From contig VXAI01000035.1 of the NCBI GenBank assembly GCA_013399305.1, positions 5,402,646-5,466,645 of the forward strand: a stretch of 64,000 bases of DNA, written 5' to 3'. Made by a program: the position numbers and the translations under genes. The stretch is from Rostratula benghalensis (lineage: Eukaryota > Chordata > Aves > Charadriiformes > Rostratulidae). Below the pieces are notes generated by a model, which had not been told where the DNA came from, ran no database searches, and saw only the letters and a list, made by a program, of their open reading frames with translations. This document shows, one piece after another, positions 50,601 to 63,919 of this stretch (positions are counted from its first letter, which is position 1; the number at the start of each line of letters is the position of its first letter).

Positions 50601-53056
50601 TTCCCCAAATTTCATCAAACTTGCTTCTTCTACTGAAACCCTTGTATTGGGGCACTCTTAAGGAGATAAAGATATCCCTGATATATACAAAAGAGAAGAA
50701 GCTGCCTTCATAGAGCAAAGCGATATTCCTCAGGCTCCCTTTGTGAGCCAAGGAATGAGGAAAAGGAAACAAATCTTCAAGTTACTTTCAAACCTCTTTC
50801 CATTTTAATAAAAGTCAACTTACGGGGAACACAGGGAAAATATTTCTTTAAAGTAGGAGATTCTATGTCTTGAAAGTATCCTTTCAATATTTTAGAGACT
50901 GTATTAAATCCAAGGTCTCCATTAGGCTCCCTCACTTTTGTTAGCAATCACAATGAAGACTGATTATTCTCTGTACACTTTCTGCCACCGCACAAATTTT
51001 GCTTTCCTTTGATTTCTTGCAGGCTTTTCCTATTACAGGTGACAGCATAATAGTGATGGGGAATATTTATTTAAATGTGAGACAAAATGCTGACGGTATA
51101 GGAGTTTACAGAGTCAGTAGAGAGGGAGAGGGCAAAAGGGTGATTTGAGAAACATGCCCAACTTTTTGAAGGTCTTTGTATTTCTGGCATGTGATTGATT
51201 CACAATTTTAGAAATCATCAAGATTAATGTTATTCCAGCAGTGTAGTGTGATGGGTCACGTCCCAATGTGTCCCATTGGTTCTAAAGCACTGGTAAAATC
51301 ATCATAGAACTATTAAATGGAGAAGAGCTAAGCCTTGCACCATGTGAAGAGAAGGTTCTGACATACTTGGAGCCAACTGGGATGCTAGCTTGTAACTTGC
51401 TTTCCGGCTCAGGTAATTATTTTTGGGCTTTCACAGGAGCAAGAGAGACTCAAGTATGTTAAAGGGTCTCAAAATAATTTTTTTTTAAAATAAGAGTTAA
51501 CTATACAGATATCCCTTGTTTTTCATAATTACTTTCTTTCCTGATTAATACAGGAAAAAGCTAGAAAGAACATTCTCAAAAAAAGTTTATTATTTCCTTG
51601 ATGAAGAAAGTAACTCACTAAGATGTAGAATCGAACTCAAGTTTCTAATACCAAGTTATAGCCAAAACAATTCTAGTGTGGCCTGGCCTTCAAACAACTG
51701 GGATGTGTTCTTGATAGTCAGCAGCAAGCAAACTGAAGTTGAGTTCTTTCAGTGTTTCTCTTTTCTATTTGCAAGATACCAGGGTGGTATTTTCTTTGCT
51801 TAAGGGTGTGAGCATCAGGTGATAAGACCAGGTTATACCATCCTAAAATAATCCATGTCTTTTGGTGGCAAGGTGAAGTTCAGAGGGTCGAGGCAGCAGG
51901 CACTTGTAGGCATGAAACACTGTTCACCTTCATGGATTGGCTTTGTTGCTGTATGCAGGCTTGTGCTGACTGGCTTTTTACCCAAATAATTGTGTGAGGC
52001 CAGGGAGGATTTTCTTTATTAACTCAAGTGGCTTGGCTGTGAAATGAGACATACTGTACATACAGCATATAATTCAAGTTCACTTTCAAAGGCATTTTTG
52101 TTGAAGCTGGGTATCCAGAGAGACCCGAGCCTTTAACATGTATACATCTGAAACACGCTCTAGAAACTTCATAATTTAAGGTCAGCATTTACACTGGTTC
52201 ATGTTCCAGTAATGGAATAGTCTTTGCTTAAAAGAAAAACAACAACGAAACCCCTCTGTTTATATCTTAATGTATAAAGGTGTGAATTTTTCTGAGGAAG
52301 AAACTGACTGCTTTGAGCACTCGCTGTGTGTTAACTGTGACTGGATAAGATACTAAGGGCTGTGCCATGTACAGACTTCAGCAAATTAGGGCTTTGAAGT
52401 AGAAAGAAAGCTTGTGCTTGGTGTACATTCTCAAACCTGAAAGTACTAGTTGTTGAGAATCACTTGTAGTAGTACCCTTTTGTGTCTTGGGAAGTACAAA
52501 GAGCTGTAATCTCCCAAAAGGTGTCATATTTTGGCATATTTTGGATGGATTTTGTCATTACTGACAAAGAGATCCCAGTGGAAGATATCCCTAGGAATGC
52601 AAAACACAATCACCAAAACCCACACAAGATCCCTTATCATGCTCTTTCTAAAGCTGTTGCAGATTCATTTGAATTACACTGGAAAGATTTATCTCTTATT
52701 AATGGAGCACTCTTCATTTTTTAAAATTGAGTTGTTGTGCAACACATCAAGTAACAATGTCATAACACATCATAAATCAGTTTGTTCACTGAAGGATTCT
52801 AGATGAGTTAATCTAACATCCTGGACACAGTTCATGAGCAGTTAATTTTAGCAGTTCTCTTTGATATATATCAGTTAAGGCAAAGCAACTCCAGCCATTA
52901 CAGAGAAGAGTCAAAACTGGTTAACGGCAAAGCAAGTACAGACAAAGATTGTTCAGAGATAAAGCCTTTGGCAGATCGTTCAAGGGATCTTTGCTTTATA
53001 TAGAACAATTGTAGCTCTAATACCAGCAGTGCAGGCGCTCTGGGACAAAGAGAAAA

Positions 53057-53069
53057 CACACACACACAC
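53057..53069 (+). repeat. Short CA repeat
   Basis: A 13-base CA run followed by CC and, after a break, a second CACACACAC block near 53091-53099. It is a simple repeat. Confidence 0.85.
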
Positions 53070-55614
53070 CCCAAACCACAGAAGAAAACCACACACACCA
53101 CTTGGTACTTGCATCTAACAAGAAAGTCAAACTAAAGTTCACCAACCCTGACGTAGTTACCAAAGAACTCTATGGCAGGCAACGAGATGGGAAGAAATAC
53201 CCCCAAAAAGGCATCCCGGAATTATTCCCATTGTTACTGGGAGAAACTGAGAATGTTTGATTTGAAACATGAAGTTATCTGGCAGCCTGCCAAATGCCAT
53301 TTATCTCAAGGTCATGCAACATAAATAACCCCAAGGGTTAGCTCTAAAGAAGAGGTGCATGAAGTAGCTAAAATAAATAGGTGAAGGGATTCCTCTTCCT
53401 TCCCTGTGGATGTTCAGCATGCTACTGACAAGGTTCCAAGGCCTGGCACTCCTAATGAGCCTGGTATGTTAAAGGTAGTAAACCACACTGAGAACAGGGA
53501 TTACAGCTGCATGCAGCATCATGGAATGGACTGTGGTTTAAGACCAAGCCACTAAGATGTCATGCATTTTCTGCAACAATTAGTCAGGGAGACTAACTAA
53601 AAAGGAAAAGTCAGCCAGAAAAAAATTTCCTCTTGGAAGTTTAAGTCTGAAAGGATTGATCCCTGTAATACAGTCGGGAAAGTCAACTTTTATTTACTGT
53701 TTGATTGGATGGTCGCATACATTTTCCTGTTTTTCCAACACACCAAAGTATAATTTTTAAAAGAGAAATAGAAGCCTAGCAATTGTCAGTTGCTGCCATA
53801 TATTACTGTATAATAATGCATCATTCCTGAAGTCCTGAAATTCCCTATCAGTCAGGGAAGAAAGGGATGTGTTTTGCTGGGATCACTTAGACCTTGGAGT
53901 ATAGTTTTGAAGATACCGATGGGAGAATCCCCAGAAGACTTTGCGCCCGTTCTTTGTTCTCTGGGATAAAGCTCACTGAGATTCTCATTTAAACAGATTA
54001 AACAAGTATGCAGTCCTTCAACATGGAACCCAATCCTGTATCCTTGTGGTCCCTGGTTTATGGAAAAAGGAGTTTTGTGTTGCCAAGTAATTCATTAAGA
54101 GAATTAGGAAGACAAAAAGTTAGTCAATATTCTTCTGATTTAGTTGTGATTTAGATAGGATTAAAAAGCACACTGAGTGGAGTTACTTGAGGTTTCATGT
54201 TGAATACTTGATGCCATGTAAAAAGTGAAGTGAACTCACTCAGTCAGAAGGAGAGTTTCAAACTGAAAGTGTTTTGATGTAGCTTTCCCTTTCCTGGTCC
54301 GTCCAGCACTGCTAGAGATCACTATACAGAGTCCTGTTCATCTCTATGGTCCGAGCATCAGTTCTTCCAAACAGAAAAGGAGCAAGTTGAGCATCTGAGT
54401 AAGGAGCCCTGGTTATTAATATATACATATAGGACAAATTTATATCTGTAGGCCTTACATTATGTTGAGGCATGACTTTAGAAGCTGAAGTATCTCAAAT
54501 ATGTTAATACATCTGGGGCTAAGACTGTGATTTATCCATCTATAAATTTTTCTTAGTCCTTTCAACTTAATTTAACACTTTTACGAAAGAAATACTTGTA
54601 TTTGGAGGGACTAGAGTCAATGCAATGGTGGTGTGAAGAGGACACCTACAGAAGTCTAGGCTGACTGCGAACTCCATGACCTATAGTTCTGCAAGTGAGG
54701 GATTATGGGACACATCTCCATTCCTTGGCAAACAGAGCAGCTCCGCCCGACTTTGCACCCTATTTTAATCTGTAATGAAACTGATTTTCCCAAACCCAAA
54801 TGATCTTTAAAAAATGGCAGAGAGCTCAGAATTGCATCATTAGCAACGAACCAAAGGCTTTTGTGTTGCAACAGCTTTTGTTGAGGGATTGATTATTGTG
54901 TTGAAAATCCACTGGTCTTGGCACTGGCTGGAGAACTCAGCAGTTCCACTTTGCATGTCCTGCCATCATTCAGTGAGCAGACCCTGTTGCTCGACATCGC
55001 AGTAGGGCAGCCAGTTGGCTTCTCCCAACCTCCTTAGGTTTCCAGATGTCATAACAAAATGAGAGAGAGAGACTTAGCCATCTTCCATGTGTTTACGCTG
55101 GAGCTGCTAGGCAGAGACCAAGCCACAACACTGCACAGCTTTTCAAAAAGGACTTAATAGGCCTCTCTGTAAACAGATCTAAATATTTGCTCCAGTGACA
55201 TTTATCGCATCACACGTCTGGCGAGAGTGTTTCGTCCTTGTTTTGCTTGCGTGTTTGGATTCTCTTATAAACATTAATGAAGTGCCTGAATACAAATGAA
55301 TAATCCTCCCCCCTTCTTCCCACCCTGGAGGGGAGGGGAATAGGAGGGCATGAAGTAATAATAGTTCAACCTTCAACCCATAATTGCTCAGTACATTTTG
55401 ATGACAGTTTTCGTTCTCACATGCTTTAAAAGACTTTATTCGGCGTGTACATCCATGAAGAAGGCATTGCACCCTTCTTCAAAGGCAGCTGCAGCTGGGG
55501 TTGGGGTAGGAGGTGGTTAGCACACAGCAGTGTGTCATTTGCTGTTTGATTAGCCATAGCACGTTGACCTTCTGCTGTTTCCAACATGATGGCAGAATTG
55601 TGCCATCAGGGCTT

Positions 55615-55724
55615 TTAATAGGGGATATATTTAATATATTCTTCCCTGGGCATCTGCTCTTAGCTATTGGCTGGACAGAATAACAGGCCTGAAACACTTC
55701 AGATCTAATTCCATATGGCTGTTC
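55615..55724 (+). repeat. CR1-like LINE 3'-end relic
   Basis: 'CTTCCCTGGGCATCTGCTCTTAGC' (in two overlapping blocks) is followed by 'GGACAGAATAACAGGCCTGA' and 'TCAGATCTAATTCCATATGGCTGTTC'. These align in order with the CR1 terminus containing GACAGGATACTGGGCTAGATGG, GGTCTGACCCAGTATGGC and TGTTCTTATG. The terminal block is the same family as the + copy ending near 20990. The left border is uncertain. Confidence 0.65.
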
Positions 55725-58700
55725 AACCACCTCTTGCTGGAGAACTGTGGTCATTTAATAGGTATTTTGCAATTACCTACAGCTTGACTATGACTGGAGC
55801 CAACATGCTTCCATATAGCCCCTTCTGCTCTCTCAGTGCCTTTATGGAGGACATAGGCCCTAGAAAGTGGGCAGCTTGGTCTGGCTTTTTATTTCTTTGC
55901 TAAAGGAGGGGGTGGACATGGATAAGGAAAGACTGACCAAGTCGTATTTCCATAGGTGGTTATTGTGGAGGCAACCTTTAGAATATTTTTCATTGTCTAG
56001 GGTATGAGGCCATCCATTTCCTGATCATAAAAAGGGTAAAGTTGTGAAGCATCAAGGCTTCATCTCCCAACCTCCTCCAGACTGAAAATACTTTGAGTAT
56101 CTCCTTCCTGTGTGGGAGCAGCTACAATACTATTCCTTTCTCCCCAGGCTGTTCAAAATGTCACAGTATCTTCCACACACAATGAATTCTCATGATCTCC
56201 TGCCAGGTGGGACAGTGCTGTGCTCAAGACTCCTTTAGTTTCTGCAGCTGGGCTTGTAGGAGCAGTGGTTTGGCTTGTTTGGAAGCCAATAATAGAAGAA
56301 ACTCCATATTATACAAGGGAGTCTCTTCAGAAATTCACCAAACTCATGCAACTAAGCTCCCAGTTCTTTGTTAAAAGCAAAACTGCTGCATTTAAGCTGT
56401 GGGACATAAGACAAGTAATCTATGCCTATAAAGTAATCAGAAGTTTGTTCTTCAGATGATCTCTAGTAAAAAAATCATCCTCTTCAAGACATCTGTGGGT
56501 TCATTGGCTGCAATAGTACTAAGTACAAAGGATTTATTTCCCAGTAATCAGTCTTTGGGAGGTCAAGATTAATACCCAAGAGGGGGAAAAAAAAAACCCC
56601 ACAATTGCACATGTTTCCTTGATCTGAATGATTAGGTTTAAAATGGGTTAAAAATTAATACTGTCTTTGGATCTGTATGTGTATGAAACCATTCAGTCTG
56701 CACATACTTGTGTACTGTTAGAAAGTGCCTGTCAACTCCATTAATTATCAAATTGCTTACTCAGTCTATACATTCCTTGCATAAATCCCTATCAACTTTG
56801 CCTCTTGTAACAGTATTTGTTTATATGAGCCGGAACTCTATCCTGAGCAGTCTAAAACGCCTCTCAAAAGAATTTCTTCGTCTGTGCCTACAGAGACCCA
56901 GACTAATTGCTGTTGAGAGGGTGCTCTGTGGGGTGCTTTTTTTTGGTGGGGAGTTGGGAGTAACAAAATTGTCTAGCAAGGTGTTCCCTTGTCACCTCTG
57001 TTGATGTTGGTACTTAAGGTAGTGGAGACTGAAGTTGTCACAGTTCTCAGCAGCTGTGAAGTGCACACTGAAAAACAAAAGCTGAGAGAAAAGGACACAA
57101 AGAAGAATGTACTGATATTTTTGTCATCCTCTGCCTGATGTGCCAACACTAATGGAGGCTTTTTTTTTTTCTCTTTGCTAATTTATAGTCCAGTGCCTTC
57201 CAGGGTCCCCGTCGCTCAAGCATTCTGCCTTTTGCTCATTGCTGGAACACAAACATGGAAGTGTATTTGGAACTCGCTGAAGCCTTAAAAAAACAAAATT
57301 AAGGCAAGCTGCCAGATCAGAATCTAATACACAACATATGTTTACAGGGTTATAGTCTCTTGCCATGCTGGCTTTAGCAGCACTCCAGTGTGAAGTAGAG
57401 TAAATGCCTTCCAAGACCTTTTATCATCCATCGTGCTTATCAAAACAGTAAAAATACTGTTTTTATTTCAGCAAACGTGCCTTTCCTGTTGTCGGAAGCC
57501 CTTTGAATTCCCCACCACATTTGGGATCGATGGAAGAGTATGACCTTGGTCTTGTTTGTCTAATTCTGCTCTTCTTCATGAGAACTCATTTGTCTCAAAG
57601 TTGGCAAGCCTGTCTGAACTGGACCCCTAGTTTATAAGGAGATAATAATGTTGACCCCCATCCACCTTGTGCTTTTGTAGTGTAAATCATGGCCCTCTGT
57701 GAGGAGTCTATGAAGAGGAAAGAGTTGTCCAAGTGTAAGACATGGAGGATTGAAGTGAAGGAGGTGTTTTAAGATAACTCAGGTTACCACAGCTTGTCCT
57801 AATGCAAGAGGTGCCATTGAATCACAGTTAGTTCAGGTCATAGGCTGTAAAGAATTAGCCAGCAGTGATTCAGTTTACTCGTTGTCATTTTTTAATATCC
57901 TGAGTTGGTCATTACCAGATTTGAACCTCAATTTAGAGACAGACTGAAAGTTCTTCATAAACATGTATAAAACATTTCCAGCTCTAGAAAATGAGACAAT
58001 TCTAGACAACATAAAGCCAAACCCATCCCTTATTCCTGTGAAGAAAAGCTGTTCACTTCAAACTTTAGCCCTCTCTTGGGAGCCTTTAGCACTACTGGGG
58101 CATTAGTGTTTGGTGTGGTCAGTGAGTCCCACTCAGTCTTTGTGGCTCCCTTCTGGGCTCTGTTACCTGTGCCTTACGCAATGCTGGTATCTACTCACCC
58201 AGTGGTGCCTCCACTCAATCTGCAGCAAAACAGGACCATTGAGACCACAACTGCAAGCTGCAAGCTCAAGGCAAGGGCTCTTTGTGACAGCCCAAGATGT
58301 AGGAGTGGAATGCAATGGACACTGTTGCAAGGCAGAGGGAATGGAAAAGTGGGACAGGTACACCAGCCTCCTGTCACCTCCTGGGGCTGCTCTGCCCAGC
58401 GCCCAGTGTACTAGCTGTGAAGCTGCTCCAGCCTGCAGAAAAGGTAATCAGTAACTATATGCAGAGTCCAGGAAAATTAAACTAGAAAAGTTGTGGCCTG
58501 AGTCAAAGACTTGGTGGGTATATGAGGCTCTGAAAGAGTAGTAGCCCATCACTTTCTCTTCTGCTGTTCATTTTCCACATGCAGAAGATACATGATCCAT
58601 AAAGCATGCTAGGCTGCCTGGACCCCATGAGCTCTACATGAATTACCCCAAGCTTATCAAAGGCAGTGCTTGCAGACGAGCTGTATTAGCTGGAGTCAAG

Positions 58701-61361
58701 GCTTGTTTGGGACCTCAGAGGCAATCCTAGTGTGGCCCTTTGTGTTTCAGTTCTGATGGGCAAGATATTGGAGCTATTTATTTTTGTAAAATGATTTTTT
58801 TTGAACAGAAACAGTGCACATGTAATTATATGTATTTTGAAGGGAAAAAAAGAGTTCCTTCAAATGTCTCAATTTCAGATTTTAACTGAAGCTAGAAAAA
58901 CCCAGGAGTCTCATCAGCAAAACAACAGTCTGGTGATTGACCTAAATGGACATTTTTGTGCTGTTAGTTCATCACAACACGTTAAAGACAGAAAAGACTG
59001 AATTCTTAACTTTTTACTTGAGATACAGTTGTTGTTCCCTTCTGAACTGTGGAAAGCAACAAAGATGGAAGTCTTTTGGCACCTTTGAAAGAATATGTTA
59101 ATAGAGGAGAAAGTCCTCAGGTACTTCCTTGATGGAAGCTTTCTAACACAACTCCAGGATGCCTGACTAACAAGTTTTTTGATGTAGGGTGACTTTACCT
59201 CTATAGAACATGTTCTTGACAGATATCAGGAAGGTTATAGTGCTTTAGAGCTTAGAAGTTATTCTTGCTCATAGGAGATGTAGTATGTGATTTCTGGCAG
59301 GTCAGATCATGCTGTCTCTGCTCACATTTAGCAGTGTCGTGCTCTGAGCAGTCATTGTTCTTGAAGTAGTTTTGGATTAAAATGGGAGGCAGGACATGGC
59401 AGTTTCACCTCAACATTTCATCAGGGAGGTCTCTCCCAGGTTGTCTTACCATAAAGTTTATTTCAGAAATTAAAGTCATATACATGGAAGCCACAGAGGT
59501 TGGAGTATAAATACAGAGCTTGCATCTCTTGCAGCTCCAGGGCTTCATTCTTTGTCGCTCACATGACACACATCTCTTGCCTTTACCCTTCGACCACAGA
59601 CAACCAACTTACCCTTTCACGTGGAGAGACAGATCGAAGAGGTGGTCATGATTCGGACTTTTAGTCCCTCATCTTTTTCTCTGCTCCCAAGAAGTGTTGT
59701 CTTTCTTTCACTAAGGAGATTAGCTGCCTAGTTCAGCTTTTGAGTCAAAAGTTTGGCCTGCGTGCAATGCTTATTTGTCTTTGCTGCTTGGTTTTAAAGC
59801 AATTTCCGTATCTGTTCCCTATTCTGTTTCGGTCATGCTTAGTTTTATTTGATTGCTAAGTGCAGAGTAAACCTTAAAAGAGTCAGTAAAAGTCCATGTT
59901 GGTGAATTCCTTGGACACAGTGACTATTGGGATGATGACGTCTCCCTGACATAGGCTCTGTTTTCTATATTTCAACTGTATTCTACATCCTAATGACTTG
60001 CTGTGTGCAGAAAGCATTTACTCTATGCGTTGCTGCTGCCCAAATGCAGATGTAGGTTTTGGATTATGAGATTTCAAGTTCTGAGAATCACTGTGGGTTT
60101 CAATGCTCTTGATGACACAGCCAAATAGTGTTGTTATGATAAAATTCAAAATTCATCTCTGAAGCACCTCTTTCTAGCGTTGCCTCATGCATTCTCAACT
60201 AGCAACGTATTCCTTTGTCTAAGTGACTTCCACTGTTGGAACTTTTTCCTAACATATTTAAGGTTTCCCTTTACTACTTCCAGATGTAGTCCCTTGTTTT
60301 ACCATTCTTCGGCTCCATAAATATATTTTCTCTGGTATTAGTACAGCTCAGTTATTTGGATAGAGTTGTCATGATACACAAGATCACGCTCTCTCTTTTA
60401 GAAGTTACTTATTAAGGAAAAAATTTACAACTCTGGACAAACAGGCTTTTGTAGAGATTGAATTTCAGTTTTGTCTTGTTTGTTAACTGAGACTTACACC
60501 TTTTGTGGGACCAGTTCATAGAGACACCTCGTGGCTGTAAGGAGCTCTACAGAGCGCATCACACTCATGTCAGGTTGATTTATATTAAGCCTTAACATCC
60601 AGAGTCATTTGTGAAAGAGTTATGAGGGAGGCTGCCAATCTGCTAATTAAAAGCTAGAAATAATTTGTGTTCTGATGGAAACAAGTAAGCCAATCTGTTC
60701 TAAAGTGGGGTTGCCACCACCTCCAAAAACAACAGGAACATGTTGTTTGCCTGAGTGCCATTAAAACTATCAAAGGAAATTTTCTATTTAAAGATTAAAA
60801 AAAAATGGTTAGTTCCTAGATTCTCATGCTCCAGTCTACACTTGCACTTTTCCCGTGCTGTAGAGGTAATGAAGTAACACAGGCAGCTCAGACCGCGATT
60901 CTTAGCTTCTCAGTCAAAGCCCACGCTAGCCAGTGTCAGAAAAGCAAAAAACCAAGCCCCATTCTCTTCAAACACACAAGCCAGGAGTGAATTAGACAGT
61001 AAGCTTTATGCAAGAGAAAGCCAGACTGACTTCTTTAGGTTGCAGGTCATCCATTAATGTAGCTAATTTAAACAAGTGAGTCCCAGTAAGATTGCTCACC
61101 AGGCAATAAGTCTTTCAAATGGTAAGTGAGCAAGACTATCTCCCTGAATTGGCAAAGCGTGCAGCTTTTCTTCTATTTGATAGAAACTCTTCCATGAAAG
61201 TGGTATTTTAAAGAACAGAAGCCCTTAGAGAAATGAGTATATAGCAAGCAGTTTTACTGGATATAATTGCTCTAGACCCAGCTGAATAGAAGCCTTGTGA
61301 TTTGGTTAGTCTTATATTTACATCCAATTATTCAAAATCATATCATAATCAAATCTCAATT

Positions 61362-61393
61362 TTATATATGTATGTGTGTGTGTGTGTGTGTGT
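61362..61393 (+). repeat. (TA)n(TG)n microsatellite
   Basis: TATATATGTA leads into about ten TG units. It is a simple repeat, probably polymorphic. Confidence 0.93.
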
Positions 61394-62097
61394 AAATCAC
61401 AAGGACAAGTAGAGAAGCAGAAATAGCCCTGAACTATTTGTCATTCCTGTTACCTCTCCTCTTCTCAGTGAAAATTCAATCATACAAGATGCTAGAAACC
61501 ATCTTTCCATAACAAAGGAGAATAAAGTCCTTCATGTGCTTTGTGCAAAACTGAAAGAGGCTTTTCCTGGAGAAATTAGTCAAAAAGTCCAATAAGTTGC
61601 TGAAATTCAGGGGCTAGTTACTACTTATAGCTGGAATAAAGAGGCACAACAGCCACAACAAGGACAGAGTTATGGAAAGTATGAATTCAGGGTCTTTTGC
61701 TTCTAATGGTCAGTCTCCAACTTCATAAACATATGAAATAACAAACACGCGAGAAATAAAAAAATGGCTTTCTGCCTTTCTGATTTCTAGACCACCTCTT
61801 TGGGGAGTAGGAGAGTGTCCTTACAGGAGATGACAACTCCAAGTAGCAGGACGTCATAAGGATTTTTTTGCCTTAATCTAAGACTGCCTGGAAAAGGTTG
61901 GAACGAGGTGTGCGTGTTGAGTATCATGTGTGAACTGAGATTGTGTCTAGGGGCACTTCCACACATTTTCCTGAAGTGCCCATGCAGTCTCTTGGTATTG
62001 GGCTGGATGTCCAGCTAATGCCTCTTTCTATCCTATGAAAAGCATACACTATGTAGGGTAACATTCAGGTCTTCCAAGCAGTAAGGCTTAGGAGGGG

Positions 62098-62113
62098 AAA
62101 AAAAAAAAAAAAC
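62098..62113 (+). repeat. A16 homopolymer with A-rich tail
   Basis: Sixteen A residues followed by CCAAACC and another A-run. It may be a relic poly-A tail, although no retroposon body is evident upstream. Confidence 0.9.
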
Positions 62114-63884
62114 CAAACCAAAAAACCACCTCACCATGTTTACTTCAACTTTCCCTTTCTAAATTGCTCTGACAGCCCTGTGCTTTTCTAACTCATTTCG
62201 GGGAATATCCAGCCTGCCATTGGAATTATTTGAATTGTACAGAAAGAAAGGAGGGCCTGTTTCCCTCCGAATTCCATATATTGTGTCGCTGGAGCTTTTC
62301 ATGTTCCATAAACAATGCTCTCTTTTTCTAACCCTCTCCCCCTCCTGCCCATAGCCTGACTTTCTATAATTTTCTTGACATGGACAACTCAGCATTTTTG
62401 TGAAAAGCTATGACTGATTTTCTGCAGCTTTACAAACAGGAGCTTGCTAGTGATTTCAGGAGGATCAGGTAGTTTGATGCAAGTGAGATTGGGTAGAGTC
62501 TCTGGGACTTCAAACATGTCTCAGCAGCGCATCTGATTGTGAATGATTGTTTTCCCTTAAAGCATTCATGATCTTCAATTGGCAAGTCTCCTCTCATAAT
62601 TAAGGAGACGTTTGGAAAAAGGTTGGTATTTTTAAATGTCTTCTAAATCCCTGTAGATCTCTAGCCACATACAAGCTAGTGGCTTCATTTTTCCACACAC
62701 CACTCTTTTTTTAGCTAACAGTGCGGTGAATAAATAACGCGAGGGAAATCTCAGGAGGTACTTAGAGTTGCAGGGGCTCTGGAGTTTAAGTTCATTTCAA
62801 GCTTCTTATGAGTCTCTTAATATTTGACTGGTGTTTCATGGTCTGTCTTTGGTCTTTGGTGACTCATGAAGTTTGATCCCAAGAGAAAAATCACAGCCTC
62901 TCTAAGTAGCCATGATAGATAGCGCAAAAGCAGTAGTGCTTCTGTAGCTCTTCAGTGGCTTGAAGCCTCAGGATTTTTTTTTTCTTTCTTTACCAGGAAG
63001 GTGGATAATTTCCAGTTTTAACAACCACGCATGGGAAAGATGAATAAGCAGTATTTGGGAAGGGTGTCTGATTGGTCACGCCCTCCTCTGGCTGTACTTG
63101 CTGGGGCATTTTGCATAGCATTTCTGGAATACTTTTGCAATAGTGAAAGGGTTATTGCAGCATTTGATTTCAGCCTTAGAGAGGCTTTAAAAGAAGTGCC
63201 AAGCAAGCCCCTGTAGTCTGGCAGCAGTGACACTGATCATGTGCCATGTCACGGAGAGGAAAAAAAAGTCCCTTTCAGTGTTTGCACTGAACATGAGTGT
63301 CACTTTCAAGCTTTGGGTTGATTTTAAAACTGCCTTGCAGCCCGACAGCTTTGCGGTGGACCTGAGAGGTCTTGGGTTAATGTCATCTAATGCATCCTAA
63401 TGGGTAGTCTAATTGTAACTGCCATTCCAGCTGTCCCTTGTGTGTTTAACTCATGTAAATGAAAACCACAGCTTTCCAATTTACTCTTCGGCTTGAAATA
63501 TTATCTTCTCCTTAAGTAATGTGTTTTAATTGTAGAAGTAAGGTATAATATATATGGAAAGAGTGGATGAGAGTATGAAGACTGTACATAAATAGCAGGG
63601 CTTCTTAGCTTTTTCTTTTCTTCACCACTGACCTATCTTTTCTCAGCTGACCGCTGACTAAACAGACACCAAACAGGTCCCAGCTGATCCAGAGGGGGGA
63701 CAAGAGAGCAGGTAGAGATGAGCAGTCACCTATTGCACTCCTATCTGCTGCAAGATGTACAGATAGTTAGGCAGTAGCACTCTGAAGCATGCACATGCCC
63801 ACTTGATGTCAGTCTGGAGCGACTCTCCTGCCTTACACTGGCAGAGAAGATTAAAACCCGCCTTAAAAATTAGGTGGCAGAGAC

Positions 63885-63919
63885 AAAAATATAAAAAAAA
63901 ATAGAAAAAAAAAAAAAAA
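63885..63919 (+). repeat. A-rich low-complexity tract
   Basis: ATA- and TAG-interrupted A runs, the longest being A15, near the right end of the window. No element body was recognised. Confidence 0.9.

Larger units (their letters stand above)
41815..55614 (+). other. TRABD2B: TRABD2B intron, proximal part (no further exon seen)
   Basis: After the donor, GC content falls sharply by about 42.1 kb and the rest is AT-rich. I looked for the next expected TIKI segment (a FALNQTLLQQ-like start) and did not find it. TRABD2B introns are long in mammals, so this agrees with intron. Simple tracts include T21 at 42161-42181, (AAT)n at 43431-43453, A/T tracts at 44161-44210, TTTAGTAAAT tandems at 47644-47691 and a CA run at 53057-53069. 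A 162-codon minus-strand frame at 50284-50772 has no recognisable domain. Confidence 0.65.

Noticed and set aside
51298..51335. CR1-like AATCATCATAGAACTATTAAATGG
   Set aside because: Weak similarity with no adjoining CCAACC/GGACC block.
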